This document shows positions 54,342 to 64,000 of a stretch of DNA of 64,000 nucleotides, one piece after another; the stretch's first letter is position 1; each line of letters opens with the position of its first letter. The position numbers and the translations under genes were made by a program. A model generated the notes under the pieces. The model searched no databases, was not told the DNA's origin, and saw only the letters and a program-made list of their open reading frames with translations. The stretch is from Psychrobacter sp. WY6. Lineage in GTDB: Bacteria > Pseudomonadota > Gammaproteobacteria > Pseudomonadales > Moraxellaceae. The stretch covers positions 682,001-746,000 of the forward strand of contig NZ_CP049902.1 in the NCBI RefSeq assembly GCF_018448495.1. The letters run 5' to 3'.

Positions 54342-55317
54342 TCAATAAAATTATATTAAGGTAATGGTATTTCTAATTGGCTTTTAGAGTCCAAGTATAT
54401 CCTTGTAGCTTCAAGTAGGTCGCTCTGATACTTAGCACGTTTTAAAACATCTCTAGAAGGGTAAGTTATACTATTGATTATATTAAAACTCTCTTGAAAG
54501 TATCGTTCGTATTCTTTATTAGAACAAGTTAAGACTTTTAGTATCTTTTCACAATACTTACTCATACCTTTAGAGTTTGGCTGAATATTTTTTACTTCTC
54601 CATGAACTAGGTGTTTGAAGATAAAGAGTACATGCCAACGCAACGCTGAATGTGTGTTTGCATCTAGCTTTTTGCTATTGATTAAAGAGTTTAATTTATA
54701 ATGAGTTAAAGCGGCAACATAATAAGAGATCTCTTGATCTGTCTCTTTAAATAAGTTTTCTCCTTGAATCTCAAATATTTTGGCAACGTAGCGTGCTGAG
54801 TTATGAGGTTGATCAAGGAACATTGCGTTGTAAGCTCGACATAAAAGCTTTATGTCGAATATTCTAGATTGTTGATGATTATATTGTTTATATTCATTTT
54901 CTCTTCGCTCAAAATATATCCTGTTATCGCTACTTTGTGCATCATTTTGAATGATAAAAAAACTTTGTATTTGTTTGGTTTTTTCTTTAAGTGAAAAGAA
55001 GGATTCTTTAGGTATCTCGGTTTGACTGTTTGTAGCAGAAATGATTTCAGTAATATATTCTTCATCTGTAGATTCTATACATTTGACAACTATATTAGTA
55101 TCTTCATTCAAATGTTCATAGTTGTAAAATAGAGTGTTACTAGTCTGACATCCATTTATAATTTGATAGTTTTTTAAATGTATCTCTTTTGAGTTAGGTG
55201 TTAAGGTTAATTCAGGAGTAACGATAGTAATTCCATTATTTAGAACAGAAAATATTTTCTTCTTGTTGGAATCTTCTAAAGTGGTTCTTATTTTATTATT
55301 GACAGGAGTTTCACCTA

Positions 55318-56229
55318 TAGTGCATTAAGTATAAAAATGTTATAAGATAAACATCTCAACAGATATACTCAATTATCATGACTTACTCACTAGATTATCG
55401 CAAACAAGTTCTTAAAAGCTTAGCAGATGGCATGACCTTTGCCGAGGCAGCCTCTTTTTATGACATTAGTCCAACCACTATTCAAAAGTGGAAGAAACGG
55501 CTGCATAGTAAGAGCACTCGCAATGTTACGCCATCAAAAATACCGGATGATGCACTACGCAAAGACGTTGAGCGTTACCCTGATGACTATCACTATGAGA
55601 GAGCAAGACGGTTCAACTGTACTGCCCCAGCCATTTGTGAGGCTTTAAAACGCCTAGGCATCAGTCAAAAAAAAACCTTAGAGCATCCAAAAGCATGTCC
55701 AATAAAAAGAGCGGCGTATCAGAGTAAGCTTGATAACTTTAAACAGCAAGGTTATCCCATTGTGTATATGGACGAAAGCGGTTTTGAAAGCCAGACCATT
55801 CGTCCTCATGGTTATGCACCGATAGGCAAACCCTGTATCGACAGCTACAACTGGCAAGGTAAAAAGCGAACCAACGTCATTGGGGCTCTATATGAAAAGA
55901 TGCTATTTGCACTGGATTACTTTGAACACAACATTAACAGCGGCATATTCTACGATTGGTGCAAACACACCCTAATCCCAAGCCTTAAAACCAAATGCGT
56001 GATTGTCATGGATAACGCTCGGTTTCATAAAAGTAGACGTATCCAAAAATTACTGAACAGGCATGGTCATCGTATCCTATGGCTGCCGCCGTACAGCCCA
56101 GACTTGAACCCTATTGAGAAAAAATGGGCTCAAGTGAAGTTTCTACGCCAAGGGTGGATGGAAAATGACTTATCCAAATTATTTTATGATGTTTGTCCTA
56201 GACATAACACTTTTGTTTTGAACTGACTA
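55318..56229 (+). mobile_element. IS630-family element, copy 3 (inside AIPR gene)
   Basis: 912 bp with TA duplications at 55316-55317 and 56230-56231. Left end TAGTGCATTAAGTATAAA; right end, read inward, TAGTCAGTTCAAAACAAA. Removing it restores FEENIRAFL-GETPVNNK in frame. It is almost identical to copy 4. Confidence 0.92.
55378..56226 (+). CDS. IS630-family transposase, copy 3
   Basis: 282 residues in one frame. N-terminal HTH (MTYSLDYRKQVLKSLADGMTF, then FYDISPTTIQKWKKR) and DDE catalytic domain (YMDESGFESQTIRPHG, VIVMDNARFHKSRR, NPIEKKWAQVKF). The stop is three bases from the element end. The A-run at codons Q-K-K-T is 9 A because a G to A change replaced the G found in copy 4; the frame is kept. 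It differs from copy 4 by RA versus QT at YHYE.. (residues 71-72). Likely active. Confidence 0.93.
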   Translation: MTYSLDYRKQVLKSLADGMTFAEAASFYDISPTTIQKWKKRLHSKSTRNVTPSKIPDDALRKDVERYPDDYHYERARRFNCTAPAICEALKRLGISQKKTLEHPKACPIKRAAYQSKLDNFKQQGYPIVYMDESGFESQTIRPHGYAPIGKPCIDSYNWQGKKRTNVIGALYEKMLFALDYFEHNINSGIFYDWCKHTLIPSLKTKCVIVMDNARFHKSRRIQKLLNRHGHRILWLPPYSPDLNPIEKKWAQVKFLRQGWMENDLSKLFYDVCPRHNTFVLN

Positions 56230-57100
56230 TAGAAAAGCTCGTATATTCTCTTCAAAAACTTCGTTTTTGATGTTTCCATTTTCATCTCTTAAAAGTTTAT
56301 CTACAAATTCTCTAGCATTAATAAGTGCAATATATGACTGAGGTATATTAGGCATTTCGGGAATACCAAAGTACTCTTGAAGATGTAGTTTAGCTTCATT
56401 GGTAGAATTAATACTATTCCAAATCTTAATTAATTCATTTCTACCTAAAGGTTCAATCAGTATATTTCTGAATATACCTAGATTATTAACGTCTCTATCA
56501 ATTATCTGAAAAGAAGCAACTATTTCTCTTTCTCTACTATATACACCACTTGTACAGTAATACATCTCTATATCAGGGAGTTTATTTGCAACCTTATTAA
56601 GGTTGTCTAGTATTACATTTAATATTTTTAAAGCTTCTAGGTTAACTTCTCCATTAGGTAGCTTTGGATCTAGCGAAAGGAAGTCTTTAATACCTGATCC
56701 AAAGTTTGCTATTTCATCTTTTACAAATCTCTCGCCACTTTTTGATTGAGTAATAATAAGCTTCGTATTTAATCCAGTTTTATGTGTATCGAAAGCCTGA
56801 AGAGCATCGTCCTCTGATAATATAAGTTCACCGTCTATTATGAAAGCTAAGCCATCAATGGAGGCATCGTCTTCTTTTGTTGTAACATTGAAAGGATTAA
56901 ATCTTCCAAGAAAAGACTTCGATACAACACAGTAATTACAGTAAATCTCAAATAAGGTACTTTCATTTTCATCTATCTCGAATTGTTTAGCTATTTCCTC
57001 TGTGTTTTTTTAAAATAACGTGCATAGACTTAACCTTAAATTGAAAGGGTTTTATTATCACTAATTATATACATTGATGATATTTAATTATACTGTCATA

Positions 57101-58013
57101 TAGTGCATTAAGTATAAAAATGTTATAAGATAAAACATCTCAACAGATATACTCAATTATCATGACTTACTCACTAGATTATCGCAAACAAGTTCTTAAA
57201 AGCTTAGCAGATGGCATGACCTTTGCCGAGGCAGCCTCTTTTTATGACATTAGTCCAACCACTATTCAAAAGTGGAAGAAACGGCTGCATAGTAAGAGCA
57301 CTCGCAATGTTACGCCATCAAAAATACCGGATGATGCACTACGCAAAGACGTTGAGCGTTACCCTGATGACTATCACTATGAGCAGACAAGACGGTTCAA
57401 CTGTACTGCCCCAGCCATTTGTGAGGCTTTAAAACGCCTAGGCATCAGTCAAAAAAAGACCTTAGAGCATCCAAAAGCATGTCCAATAAAAAGAGCGGCG
57501 TATCAGAGTAAGCTTGATAACTTTAAACAGCAAGGTTATCCCATTGTGTATATGGACGAAAGCGGTTTTGAAAGCCAGACCATTCGTCCTCATGGTTATG
57601 CACCGATAGGCAAACCCTGTATCGACAGCTACAACTGGCAAGGTAAAAAGCGAACCAACGTCATTGGGGCTCTATATGAAAAGATGCTATTTGCACTGGA
57701 TTACTTTGAACACAACATTAACAGCGGCATATTCTACGATTGGTGCAAACACACCCTAATCCCAAGCCTTAAAACCAAATGCGTGATTGTCATGGATAAC
57801 GCTCGGTTTCATAAAAGTAGACGTATCCAAAAATTACTGAACAGGCATGGTCATCGTATCCTATGGCTGCCGCCGTACAGCCCAGACTTGAACCCTATTG
57901 AGAAAAAATGGGCTCAAGTGAAGTTTCTACGCCAAGGGTGGATGGAAAATGACTTATCCAAATTATTTTATGATGTTTGTCCTAGACATAACACTTTTGT
58001 TTTGAACTGACTA
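57101..58013 (+). mobile_element. IS630-family element, copy 4 (upstream of AIPR gene)
   Basis: 913 bp with TA duplications at 57099-57100 and 58014-58015, and the same ends as copy 3. It is inserted 75 bp upstream of the AIPR start codon, so it likely removed or replaced that gene's promoter. Confidence 0.9.
57162..58010 (+). CDS. IS630-family transposase, copy 4
   Basis: 282 residues, intact, with the DDE residues of copy 3. DNA identity with copy 3 is nearly complete (a few base changes and one A-run length difference in the left end), so one probably derives recently from the other. Confidence 0.93.
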   Translation: MTYSLDYRKQVLKSLADGMTFAEAASFYDISPTTIQKWKKRLHSKSTRNVTPSKIPDDALRKDVERYPDDYHYEQTRRFNCTAPAICEALKRLGISQKKTLEHPKACPIKRAAYQSKLDNFKQQGYPIVYMDESGFESQTIRPHGYAPIGKPCIDSYNWQGKKRTNVIGALYEKMLFALDYFEHNINSGIFYDWCKHTLIPSLKTKCVIVMDNARFHKSRRIQKLLNRHGHRILWLPPYSPDLNPIEKKWAQVKFLRQGWMENDLSKLFYDVCPRHNTFVLN

Positions 58014-58062
58014 TAGCAAACAAATATCGTATTTTTTTACGAAGGCTTACTATATCATTTAT

Positions 58063-58096
58063 TTAAAAAAAAGCAGCACCCCAAAAGAGTGCTGCC
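58063..58096 (-). terminator. Terminator after acuI
   Basis: On the minus strand GCAGCACTC and the complementary GGTGCTGC form a hairpin followed by eight T, 33 bases past the acuI stop. Confidence 0.8.
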
Positions 58097-58128
58097 ATTA
58101 TCTAAAAACCTATCTTCTAACCAAAACC

Positions 58129-59136
58129 CTATCCCTTCACATTCACCACATAACGCCCAACCACCTTGCTCGACATAAAGCGATCTAAGTATTCTGGCGT
58201 TTGCTCAAGCGTAATCTCTTCGCCATAGCTCTCTAGATTAGGCAGTTTCATATCAGTGGCGACACGCTGCCAAATGGCTTCTTTATCAGCCAGTGGAATA
58301 TACACCGAGTCGATACCCAATAAAGACACCGCGCGGGTGATAAAAGGTATCACTGACATCGAAAACTCAGCGCCGCTTGCTAAACCACAACTGGTCACCG
58401 CACCGCCAGATTTGGTTTGCTTTAGCAGGTTGGGTAAGTAGTCGCCGCCAATAGTATCAATGGCATTTGCCCACAGCTCACGACCGATAGGCTTATTACC
58501 GATTTCATTGATGGTATTGCGATGACGCACTTCGCTCGCGCCCAATGCTTTCAAATGCTCGCTTTGCTCTGGCTTACCTGAGAAAGCAATCACCTCATAA
58601 CCCAGCTGACTCAAAATAGCGATACTGATCGTACCGACGCCGCCTGTTGCACCAGTTACCGCGACTGGACCATCACTGGGTTTTGCACCCATTTTTTCTA
58701 GTTTTTGGATACTGAGTGCTGCGGTTAAGCCGCCCGTACCGTAAGTCATTGCTTCTTTTAACGTCAGCGTTTTTGGGCAGGGCAATGCCCAATCGGCAGG
58801 GATAGAGATCATTTGACCCAGACCGCCATCCGTATCCATGCCCAAATCATAGCCAAATACCAATACTTCTTGCCCCGCGGTAAACGTACCTGATTTGTCA
58901 CTGACCACGACGCCTGCCGCATCAATACCAGGGGTATGCGGATATTGTTTGGTAATTCTTTTATTGCCCGATGCCGACATGGCATCTTTGAAATTTAACG
59001 AGGAATAATGCACTTCTATCAATAAGTCGTTTTCTGGCAAGTCGCTGATGTTGCGTTCTTGAATACTTTTGCTAAAGCTGCCGTCGGTATTTTCTTCGAC
59101 GACTAAGGCTCTAAAGGTTTTATTATTAGACATCAT
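58129..59136 (-). CDS. acuI: Acrylyl-CoA reductase-type MDR oxidoreductase (YhdH/AcuI)
   Basis: NADPH-dependent reductase of the YhdH/AcuI family, which reduces acrylyl-CoA to propanoyl-CoA. Motifs: YSSLNFKDAMSASG, TPGIDAAGVV, MTYGTGGLTAALSIQKLEKMG and the NADP-binding GATGGVGTISIAIL. 335 residues, no zinc-ligand set, intact. ATG at 59136 with AGGAAT in front. Downstream genes are the IS and the broken AIPR gene. The real substrate here is not proven. Confidence 0.88.
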   Translation of the reverse strand: MMSNNKTFRALVVEENTDGSFSKSIQERNISDLPENDLLIEVHYSSLNFKDAMSASGNKRITKQYPHTPGIDAAGVVVSDKSGTFTAGQEVLVFGYDLGMDTDGGLGQMISIPADWALPCPKTLTLKEAMTYGTGGLTAALSIQKLEKMGAKPSDGPVAVTGATGGVGTISIAILSQLGYEVIAFSGKPEQSEHLKALGASEVRHRNTINEIGNKPIGRELWANAIDTIGGDYLPNLLKQTKSGGAVTSCGLASGAEFSMSVIPFITRAVSLLGIDSVYIPLADKEAIWQRVATDMKLPNLESYGEEITLEQTPEYLDRFMSSKVVGRYVVNVKG

Positions 59137-59221
59137 ATTATTCCTAATGAGGTTATTTGGTGTGTGTTTTTACTTGCACGTACATCATTTGCAACTACAT
59201 CGATGTATGTAAGACAGTCAT

Positions 59222-60199
59222 TTATGCTTTTAACAACACCTTACCATTCTTACTTGCCTGCAATTTACCATCGACGGCCTTGACGATATCTGCCAAATCA
59301 AACGTCGCTTCAACGGGCAGTTTTAAATTGCCATTGTTAGCACGTTCGATCAGCTCATCAATCAAGCGCTGTTTGTTTTCAACGCTCATTTCTTGACTGA
59401 TTTTACTGCCCCAAAAGCCTTTAATCGTTGCTTGTTTAAAAATAATATGGGTTGGATCTAGTACCATTGGTTTGCCTGACATGATGCCAAACGATGCCAA
59501 TGTGCCACCATGACCCAGTAACGCCAGCAGATCATTACTCGACTCACCACCGATAGAATCAACCGCGGCACTGATTTTCTCATCACCAAGGATGGCTTTT
59601 ACTTGATTTTTCCAATCGTCATCTGAGGTGTTGATATTATGCTTGATACCCAGTGCTTCTAATTCCTTGATAGCATCGTCACTTCTCACGACATTAATGG
59701 TGTTAATACCACGCGCGGCGGCTAGCATGGCGAGCGATTTTCCGACCGCGCCATTGGCAGCATTATGGATCACCCACTGACCGCTTTTTAGTGCTAAAAA
59801 CTCAATCAGCATCAGCGCGCTGAGTGGCATCGCAATGAGCTGCGCCGCCATTTCGTCCTCTAAGCTATCAGGCATGACAAATACCATGTCTTTTGAGGCG
59901 ACAAAATACTCTGCCCATGTCGCTTGTACGCTCGCCGCTGCCACGCGCTGACCCACTTTTAAGTCTTTGACATCCTGACCGACGGCATCGATAATGCCGA
60001 CCGCTTCGCTACCACCAACCGCTGGCAGCTCAGGTTTAAAGCCATATTGACCGCGAATGGTTAATAAATCATGGTTGTGGATAGAGGCGAGTACCATTTT
60101 GACTCGGACTTCATTGGCTTTTGGTTCAGGAATAGGTGTGTCACCTAAACTGAGAACGTCAGATGGTTTACCGAAGGTACTATAAGTTGCGCTACGCAT
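59222..60199 (-). CDS. Zinc-independent MDR oxidoreductase (quinone/enoyl-CoA reductase-like)
   Basis: An MDR-superfamily enzyme of about 325 residues. Motifs: SATYSTFGKPSDVLSLGDTP, VGGSEAVGIIDAVGQDV, HNAANGAVGKSLAMLAAARG (NADPH fold, modified GxGxxG) and DSIGGESSNDLLALLG. The N-terminus and the N-A-A-N-G loop recall mitochondrial-type trans-2-enoyl-CoA reductases. Start at 60199 with AAGG in front. It lies just upstream of acuI on the same strand, so the two reductases may be co-regulated. Confidence 0.82.
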   Translation of the reverse strand: MRSATYSTFGKPSDVLSLGDTPIPEPKANEVRVKMVLASIHNHDLLTIRGQYGFKPELPAVGGSEAVGIIDAVGQDVKDLKVGQRVAAASVQATWAEYFVASKDMVFVMPDSLEDEMAAQLIAMPLSALMLIEFLALKSGQWVIHNAANGAVGKSLAMLAAARGINTINVVRSDDAIKELEALGIKHNINTSDDDWKNQVKAILGDEKISAAVDSIGGESSNDLLALLGHGGTLASFGIMSGKPMVLDPTHIIFKQATIKGFWGSKISQEMSVENKQRLIDELIERANNGNLKLPVEATFDLADIVKAVDGKLQASKNGKVLLKA

Positions 60200-60371
60200 A
60201 ATCATTGCCTTTATTTATTTTTAGGTTGTGAGCAACAGTAACAAGTTTGTCTCAGTACCCTCAATGTTACTTTAGTTAAGGAATGTTATGTATTGCTCGT
60301 ATCGCGTGTAGTAAAGCATGAGAAGTAATGCATGATAAGTAACGAATAAGTAGTCGCACCATTAACGTCTA

Positions 60372-61049
60372 CTAAGAGGCTTTATCCTCTTGGCTTAAGT
60401 CGCCGACGATGACTGTGAAATCACCGTCTACCATCTCTGTGAGTAATGGCTCGCCTTTGTCATTGACGCGAAACAGACCATATTCAGCCGCTTCAAACGC
60501 CTCAGCATGACCTTCTTGAAAGAAAAACGCATTGGTCGCCAATTGCACACTGCCGTTACGGATGCGGTAATAAATGGGCAGCTCACTTTTAGTTAACTCT
60601 TCACGACTATTACTATCAGCTAAGCGGACAAAATGTCCTACATTATTACCATCGATTTTCACAATGACATAACCGTCGCTTGGCTCATAAATACGAAAAT
60701 CTGTATCAAACTCGTCTAATTCTACATCTAGTTCTGAGCCTAATTCGTCTTGTGTTGAATGAGGGTGCTTTGAGCGCATGGCATCAAAAATATCGCGCTC
60801 CAGTGCATAGCTTAACGCCATATAATCGCCTTGCATAAAACCGCGTGGATCGACAGGTGCCAGCGCTAATAATACTGTTTTGCCAGTGGTGAGATGGGTT
60901 TCGTATTTGATGATATTCATCGTCATTACGACCAATATCAGTGCTAACCCAAGTAAGGCAACAGTGATGGTAACGGCTCGTTTTTTTAGCCAATGCGTGG
61001 ATGGTGACGTGTCATCAATCAAGCGCTTAGTCAAAATTTTATTTTTCAT
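60372..61049 (-). CDS. GDYXXLXY-domain membrane protein
   Basis: One N-terminal helix (ITVALLGLALILVVMTMNI) is followed by a periplasmic or extracytoplasmic domain with the family motif PVDPRGFMQGDYMALSYALE. The start codon overlaps the stop of the DUF4401 gene (ATGA), so the two are translationally coupled. The gene family is regularly found next to DUF4401 and DUF2157 genes, as here. 225 residues. Function unknown. Confidence 0.82.
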   Translation of the reverse strand: MKNKILTKRLIDDTSPSTHWLKKRAVTITVALLGLALILVVMTMNIIKYETHLTTGKTVLLALAPVDPRGFMQGDYMALSYALERDIFDAMRSKHPHSTQDELGSELDVELDEFDTDFRIYEPSDGYVIVKIDGNNVGHFVRLADSNSREELTKSELPIYYRIRNGSVQLATNAFFFQEGHAEAFEAAEYGLFRVNDKGEPLLTEMVDGDFTVIVGDLSQEDKAS

Positions 61050-62254
61050 GAGTGGCGCTCCTGATGTTCGTTGGCGCTCATTGTCAAATCAGTATCGTCG
61101 ATAAGGGAGTGAGCGAAATAGCGTTTAATCAATAGCCAACGCCCCATCAGCATGGTCAGTCCGACGATTAGCATTGAGAGAGATTTGATTAGCAACGAAG
61201 TATCGAGCTGATAGTAATACCAAAATACATAGCTGACCAAGGCGGTGACGCCCAAACCTAATAGCACTCGTTGGCTATTGGCGATCGCAATGACGATGAT
61301 AAGGCTGGTCGCGAGCAGTCCTGAGACGTAAATCGATATTATCCCAAGCAATACAATCGCACCACCAATGAAGAGTCCCGCTGCCGATAGTAATTTAACG
61401 TCGTAACGTTTTAGAATCAGATAAGCGGCATAAAGGCTGGCAAGTGTAAGCAGTACTTGCGCCAAATAGTAATTGTAGCGAAAAGTGTCGCCATAATAAG
61501 TAGCAAGGCTATGACTATGTTCAGCGGCGATAAAGTACACAGAAACGCACAACAGCATCAGCGCGCTGGCGTAACCAAGGGCTTTAATAATATCAAAAGC
61601 ATCCGCGCGCCATTTACTAGGTATACGCTGCAATAGAGAATAGCGTGATAAGTTGCTGCCAGTCGTAATCAGCGCCAGTAATCCCAAGCTAACCTCAGGC
61701 AGATGATAATAGTTAAGCAGATAAACCGTCAAACCTAGCGTCATTATGCTGCCCAATAGGCGATAGATACGGTTGGGCATAATGACCGTCATAACGGCTT
61801 GCACGATTAAAAAAAGCCAAACATCTATAGGATGTGACAAATTATTATCAAATAAAGCAAAGGCAATGTAGGCTTGCCCAGCCGAGCTAATAGCCAAGGC
61901 AAGGCTACTGGTAAAGGTGTTATCACGGCTTTGCTTGTTTCTAAATAGGGCAAAACCCGCCGCGCTGAGCACTATACCCGTGATTAACAAGGCAATGACA
62001 CTGTCAAAGCCATTGGTACTAAACAATAATAAAGACAGAAAGGCGATTAGAAACAGACTCGCTACAATACCGCTAAGACCAAAAAGTATTTGTATAAACC
62101 AAGGAGTATCGTTTTGAGAGTGATTATTCGCTATCGTTGCCTTAACACTTGTCTCACCAGTACGGGCATCAATCACATTGCCATCAATCAATCCAAGCTG
62201 TTGCAGCTGTAAAAGGACCTTGTCCGAGTGTTGATTATTCATATCATTACTCAT
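61046..62254 (-). CDS. DUF4401 multi-helix membrane protein
   Basis: About 402 residues with ten or more hydrophobic helices after a soluble N-terminal stretch (QLQQLGLIDGNVIDARTGETS). This matches DUF4401 proteins. ATG at 62254 with a GGAGG site inside the end of the DUF2157 gene; the two genes overlap by 8 bases. Function unknown. Confidence 0.82.
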   Translation of the reverse strand: MSNDMNNQHSDKVLLQLQQLGLIDGNVIDARTGETSVKATIANNHSQNDTPWFIQILFGLSGIVASLFLIAFLSLLLFSTNGFDSVIALLITGIVLSAAGFALFRNKQSRDNTFTSSLALAISSAGQAYIAFALFDNNLSHPIDVWLFLIVQAVMTVIMPNRIYRLLGSIMTLGLTVYLLNYYHLPEVSLGLLALITTGSNLSRYSLLQRIPSKWRADAFDIIKALGYASALMLLCVSVYFIAAEHSHSLATYYGDTFRYNYYLAQVLLTLASLYAAYLILKRYDVKLLSAAGLFIGGAIVLLGIISIYVSGLLATSLIIVIAIANSQRVLLGLGVTALVSYVFWYYYQLDTSLLIKSLSMLIVGLTMLMGRWLLIKRYFAHSLIDDTDLTMSANEHQERHS

Positions 62255-63295
62255 AATTACCTCCTTTGACGACAGCACTTGGGAGGTTGTTTTTGCTGTT
62301 TAAACGTGCCGCATGACGCAGCCAAACAACCGCCGCTGAACTCATGCCAATCAATAATAGGGCTAAGATGAGAAAACCACCCATATCAAAATTGTCTAAA
62401 AACAACTTACCCGCCCAAAACATCACCACGATAATGACAGACCACATAAATAGGTCAGCATTAATAGATTGATGCGATACCAATAAAATCGCCAAACTAT
62501 AAATCCGCACCAGCTCATCCATAGCAGCAAAGTGATTAGCATCATTACAATATTGGCGTCATCAAAGACACAAAGAATGGCAAGGTAGGTAATAAAATAG
62601 CTGCTGAGTAAACCGACGACATAAGCGCTCCAATCCAGCTCGGACTTAAATCGGCTGCGTGTGACTGATGGTGGTTGACGGTCGATAAACACGAGCCACA
62701 AGTTTAGCGCCACAAAATTAACCGCAGCACACACCTACTTGCAAGACACCTTCATAGAAGTAATTGATAAAGGCAAAGTCCATAACGCCGAAATATAAGA
62801 TGAGACCAGTATTGATTAGCTCCAACCACAGCAGCCATAGCGCAGGGAAGCGGGCGATAATTACCCACGGAACAATTAATACGGCCCAACCGAAAAATAG
62901 CTGCCACGTATCAGCACCCGTTTGATAAACCTGCCCGAACAGCGCCAACAAGCTACCCGTAATCACGCTGGCAATGAGCAATAATAATTGGCGGATAAGC
63001 TGAAACCGTCGCCTAAAAGACAGTGCAACGTACAAGGCAATAGTGACAAATAACGCCCCTTCGACCAAAGCGAACTTGCCCATTTTGTCCATATTTATCC
63101 AGTTATAGGCAAAAAAAACACCAGCGATAATACCAGCGCTATCGCCCCGATAATCAGCATGGCTTTATCAAAAAAGACCAGCCATGAGCGTTTGTTAGGA
63201 TAGACTTGCAAATGAATCGCTGCATCGTTGGCATGCGTCAATGGCAGTATGCCTTGCTTGAGTAAATGCTCGATAGTACGCCGTGGTTGGCTCAT
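62247..63295 (-). CDS. DUF2157 membrane protein, three frameshifts
   Basis: The N-terminus MSQPRRTIEHLLKQGILPLTHANDAAIHL matches the soluble lead-in of DUF2157. Multiple helices follow, in frames that break near 63095, near 62725 and near 62500. Conserved piece: ASVITGSLLALFGQVYQTGADTWQLFFGWA. Joined, about 349 residues, ending KGGNYE at 62247. It is the first gene of the triad DUF2157-DUF4401-GDYXXLXY. Confidence 0.8.
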
Positions 63296-63299
63296 AGCG

Positions 63300-64000
63300 T
63301 CCTCTAAATAAAAAGATAATGTTGCTTATCTTAGCTTTTTTGTGAGAGGCAGGTGTACTAAAGTTTATAGTTTTTTACTCAATAAAACTCAATAAAACTC
63401 AATACGACTGAGCAAATGCTCTTGGATGAGATATGCGCAAATATAAGCGCTCGGCCACGCGACTATACAATCAAAGTTTCATCAAAAGATCAGCGTTATT
63501 AGCTTTATAAAAAGGAATTAATAGTGATATTGATAGGTATTTATTCTAAATTTAGTGATTTTTATCATGATCTTACTCAGCTATTACAAAAATAAGTAAT
63601 TGCAAAAATGAAAAAGTTGCACGATTCTGAATAGCGAATAGGTCTAGTTTTGAGTGTCGAAAATACCACACTATTATTCATCAGCATAGGCTTAAAAATT
63701 CTATCAAATGATTAGTTATTAACAATAGTCTTATAAATAAAATTCATCATATCTACTAGGGTTTTATTGCTTGATAGCATTGATTTCATTCACTTGACAG
63801 TGATAATTAGTGATTTAGAAACTGAAATTTGTAGTAATAAGACAGGCTTCGAATGAGCGGTAGCATATTGCTGATGAAAGGTAATAAGTAGCTATAAAAA
63901 TTACTAAAGTAATAGTAATCTCATCTGGTTTTTGGTCGTCGAAACTGCTTTGACGGCAACCTTATTTTGCTTGTTAGTATCGGCGAGGAATTAAAACTTA
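63300..64000. other. Gene-free AT-rich end of the window
   Basis: 700 bp without a convincing ORF on either strand. It holds a short direct repeat (ACTCAATAAA three times, about 63378-63405). It may contain the promoter of the DUF2157 operon at its left and of a gene beyond the window at its right; no RNA gene is recognised. Confidence 0.5.

Larger units (their letters stand above)
54356..57025 (-). pseudogene. AIPR-family (abortive infection) gene split by IS630 copy 3
   Basis: The gene is in two parts, 57025 to 56230 and 55317 to 54356. The N-terminal part reads EEIAKQFEIDENESTLFEIY, then LIITQSKSGERFVKDEI and YCTSGVYSREREIVASFQIID, with FEENIRAFL at the insertion. After the IS: GETPVNNKIRTTLED, KKIFSVLNNGITIV, IINGCQTSNTLFYN and ISATNSQTEIP, the core of the AIPR family. 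One A in a 7-A run near 57007-57013 must be added to join the start MHVILKK at 57025 (AAGG in front). Without the IS it is about 585 residues, a normal AIPR length. AIPR proteins are associated with phage resistance. Here the gene is disrupted. Confidence 0.82.

Overview
The window looks like a chromosomal origin region from Psychrobacter or a very close Moraxellaceae relative. This is inferred from the gene order rpmH-rnpA-yidD-yidC-mnmE on one side and dnaA-dnaN-recF-gyrB on the other, from protein character, and from several parS-like sites. oriC lies at about 26.2-26.75 kb. Genes left of it run mostly leftward (minus strand), and dnaA to mntP run rightward.

Layout. 0-10.8 kb: two metallophosphoesterases, two fatty-acid desaturases with a GbsR/MarR-type regulator, two small membrane proteins, an epimerase, tsaC, a small inverted-repeat element, dprA and a LysM protein. 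11-26 kb: thrC, rsmB, fmt, a hybrid histidine kinase (plus strand), ribE, ribD, nrdR, mnmE, yidC, yidD, rnpA and rpmH. 26-35 kb: oriC, dnaA, dnaN, recF, gyrB, mntP. 35-38 kb: rlmF, a LysE-type exporter and a crotonase. 38-42.4 kb: a Gabija-like defence locus (gajA/gajB) broken by two IS630-type elements. 42.8-50.2 kb: a YadA-head protein, a MalY/PatB-type lyase, and a glycerol-phosphate/ether-lipid-like cluster (FGGY kinase, GlpD, AGPS-like oxidase). 50.7-58 kb: guaA, a 54-bp copy of the guaA 3' end about 2 kb downstream, two accessory genes between the copies, and an AIPR-family phage-resistance gene broken by one IS630 and capped by another. 58-63.3 kb: two MDR oxidoreductases and a DUF2157/DUF4401/GDYXXLXY membrane operon. 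The last 0.7 kb shows no gene.

Reading-frame quality. Very many genes, including the essential dnaA, gyrB, guaA, yidC and rnpA, carry 1-2 base frameshifts. Many lie in A/T homopolymers, and one added or removed base restores the family sequence. I treat most as sequence or assembly errors and annotate whole genes across them, giving approximate break points. The IS insertions are different: their boundaries and TA duplications are clear and real.

Most notable: (1) a Gabija-type pair in which removing one IS on paper restores the gajA 3' end and a 16-nt overlap with gajB; (2) all four IS630 copies sit in or next to defence genes; (3) a 20-bp operator shared by two desaturases and the gene of their probable regulator; (4) an att-like duplication of the guaA 3' end; (5) fifteen 12-bp repeats inside recF encoding repeated Asn-Asp-Leu-Ser.
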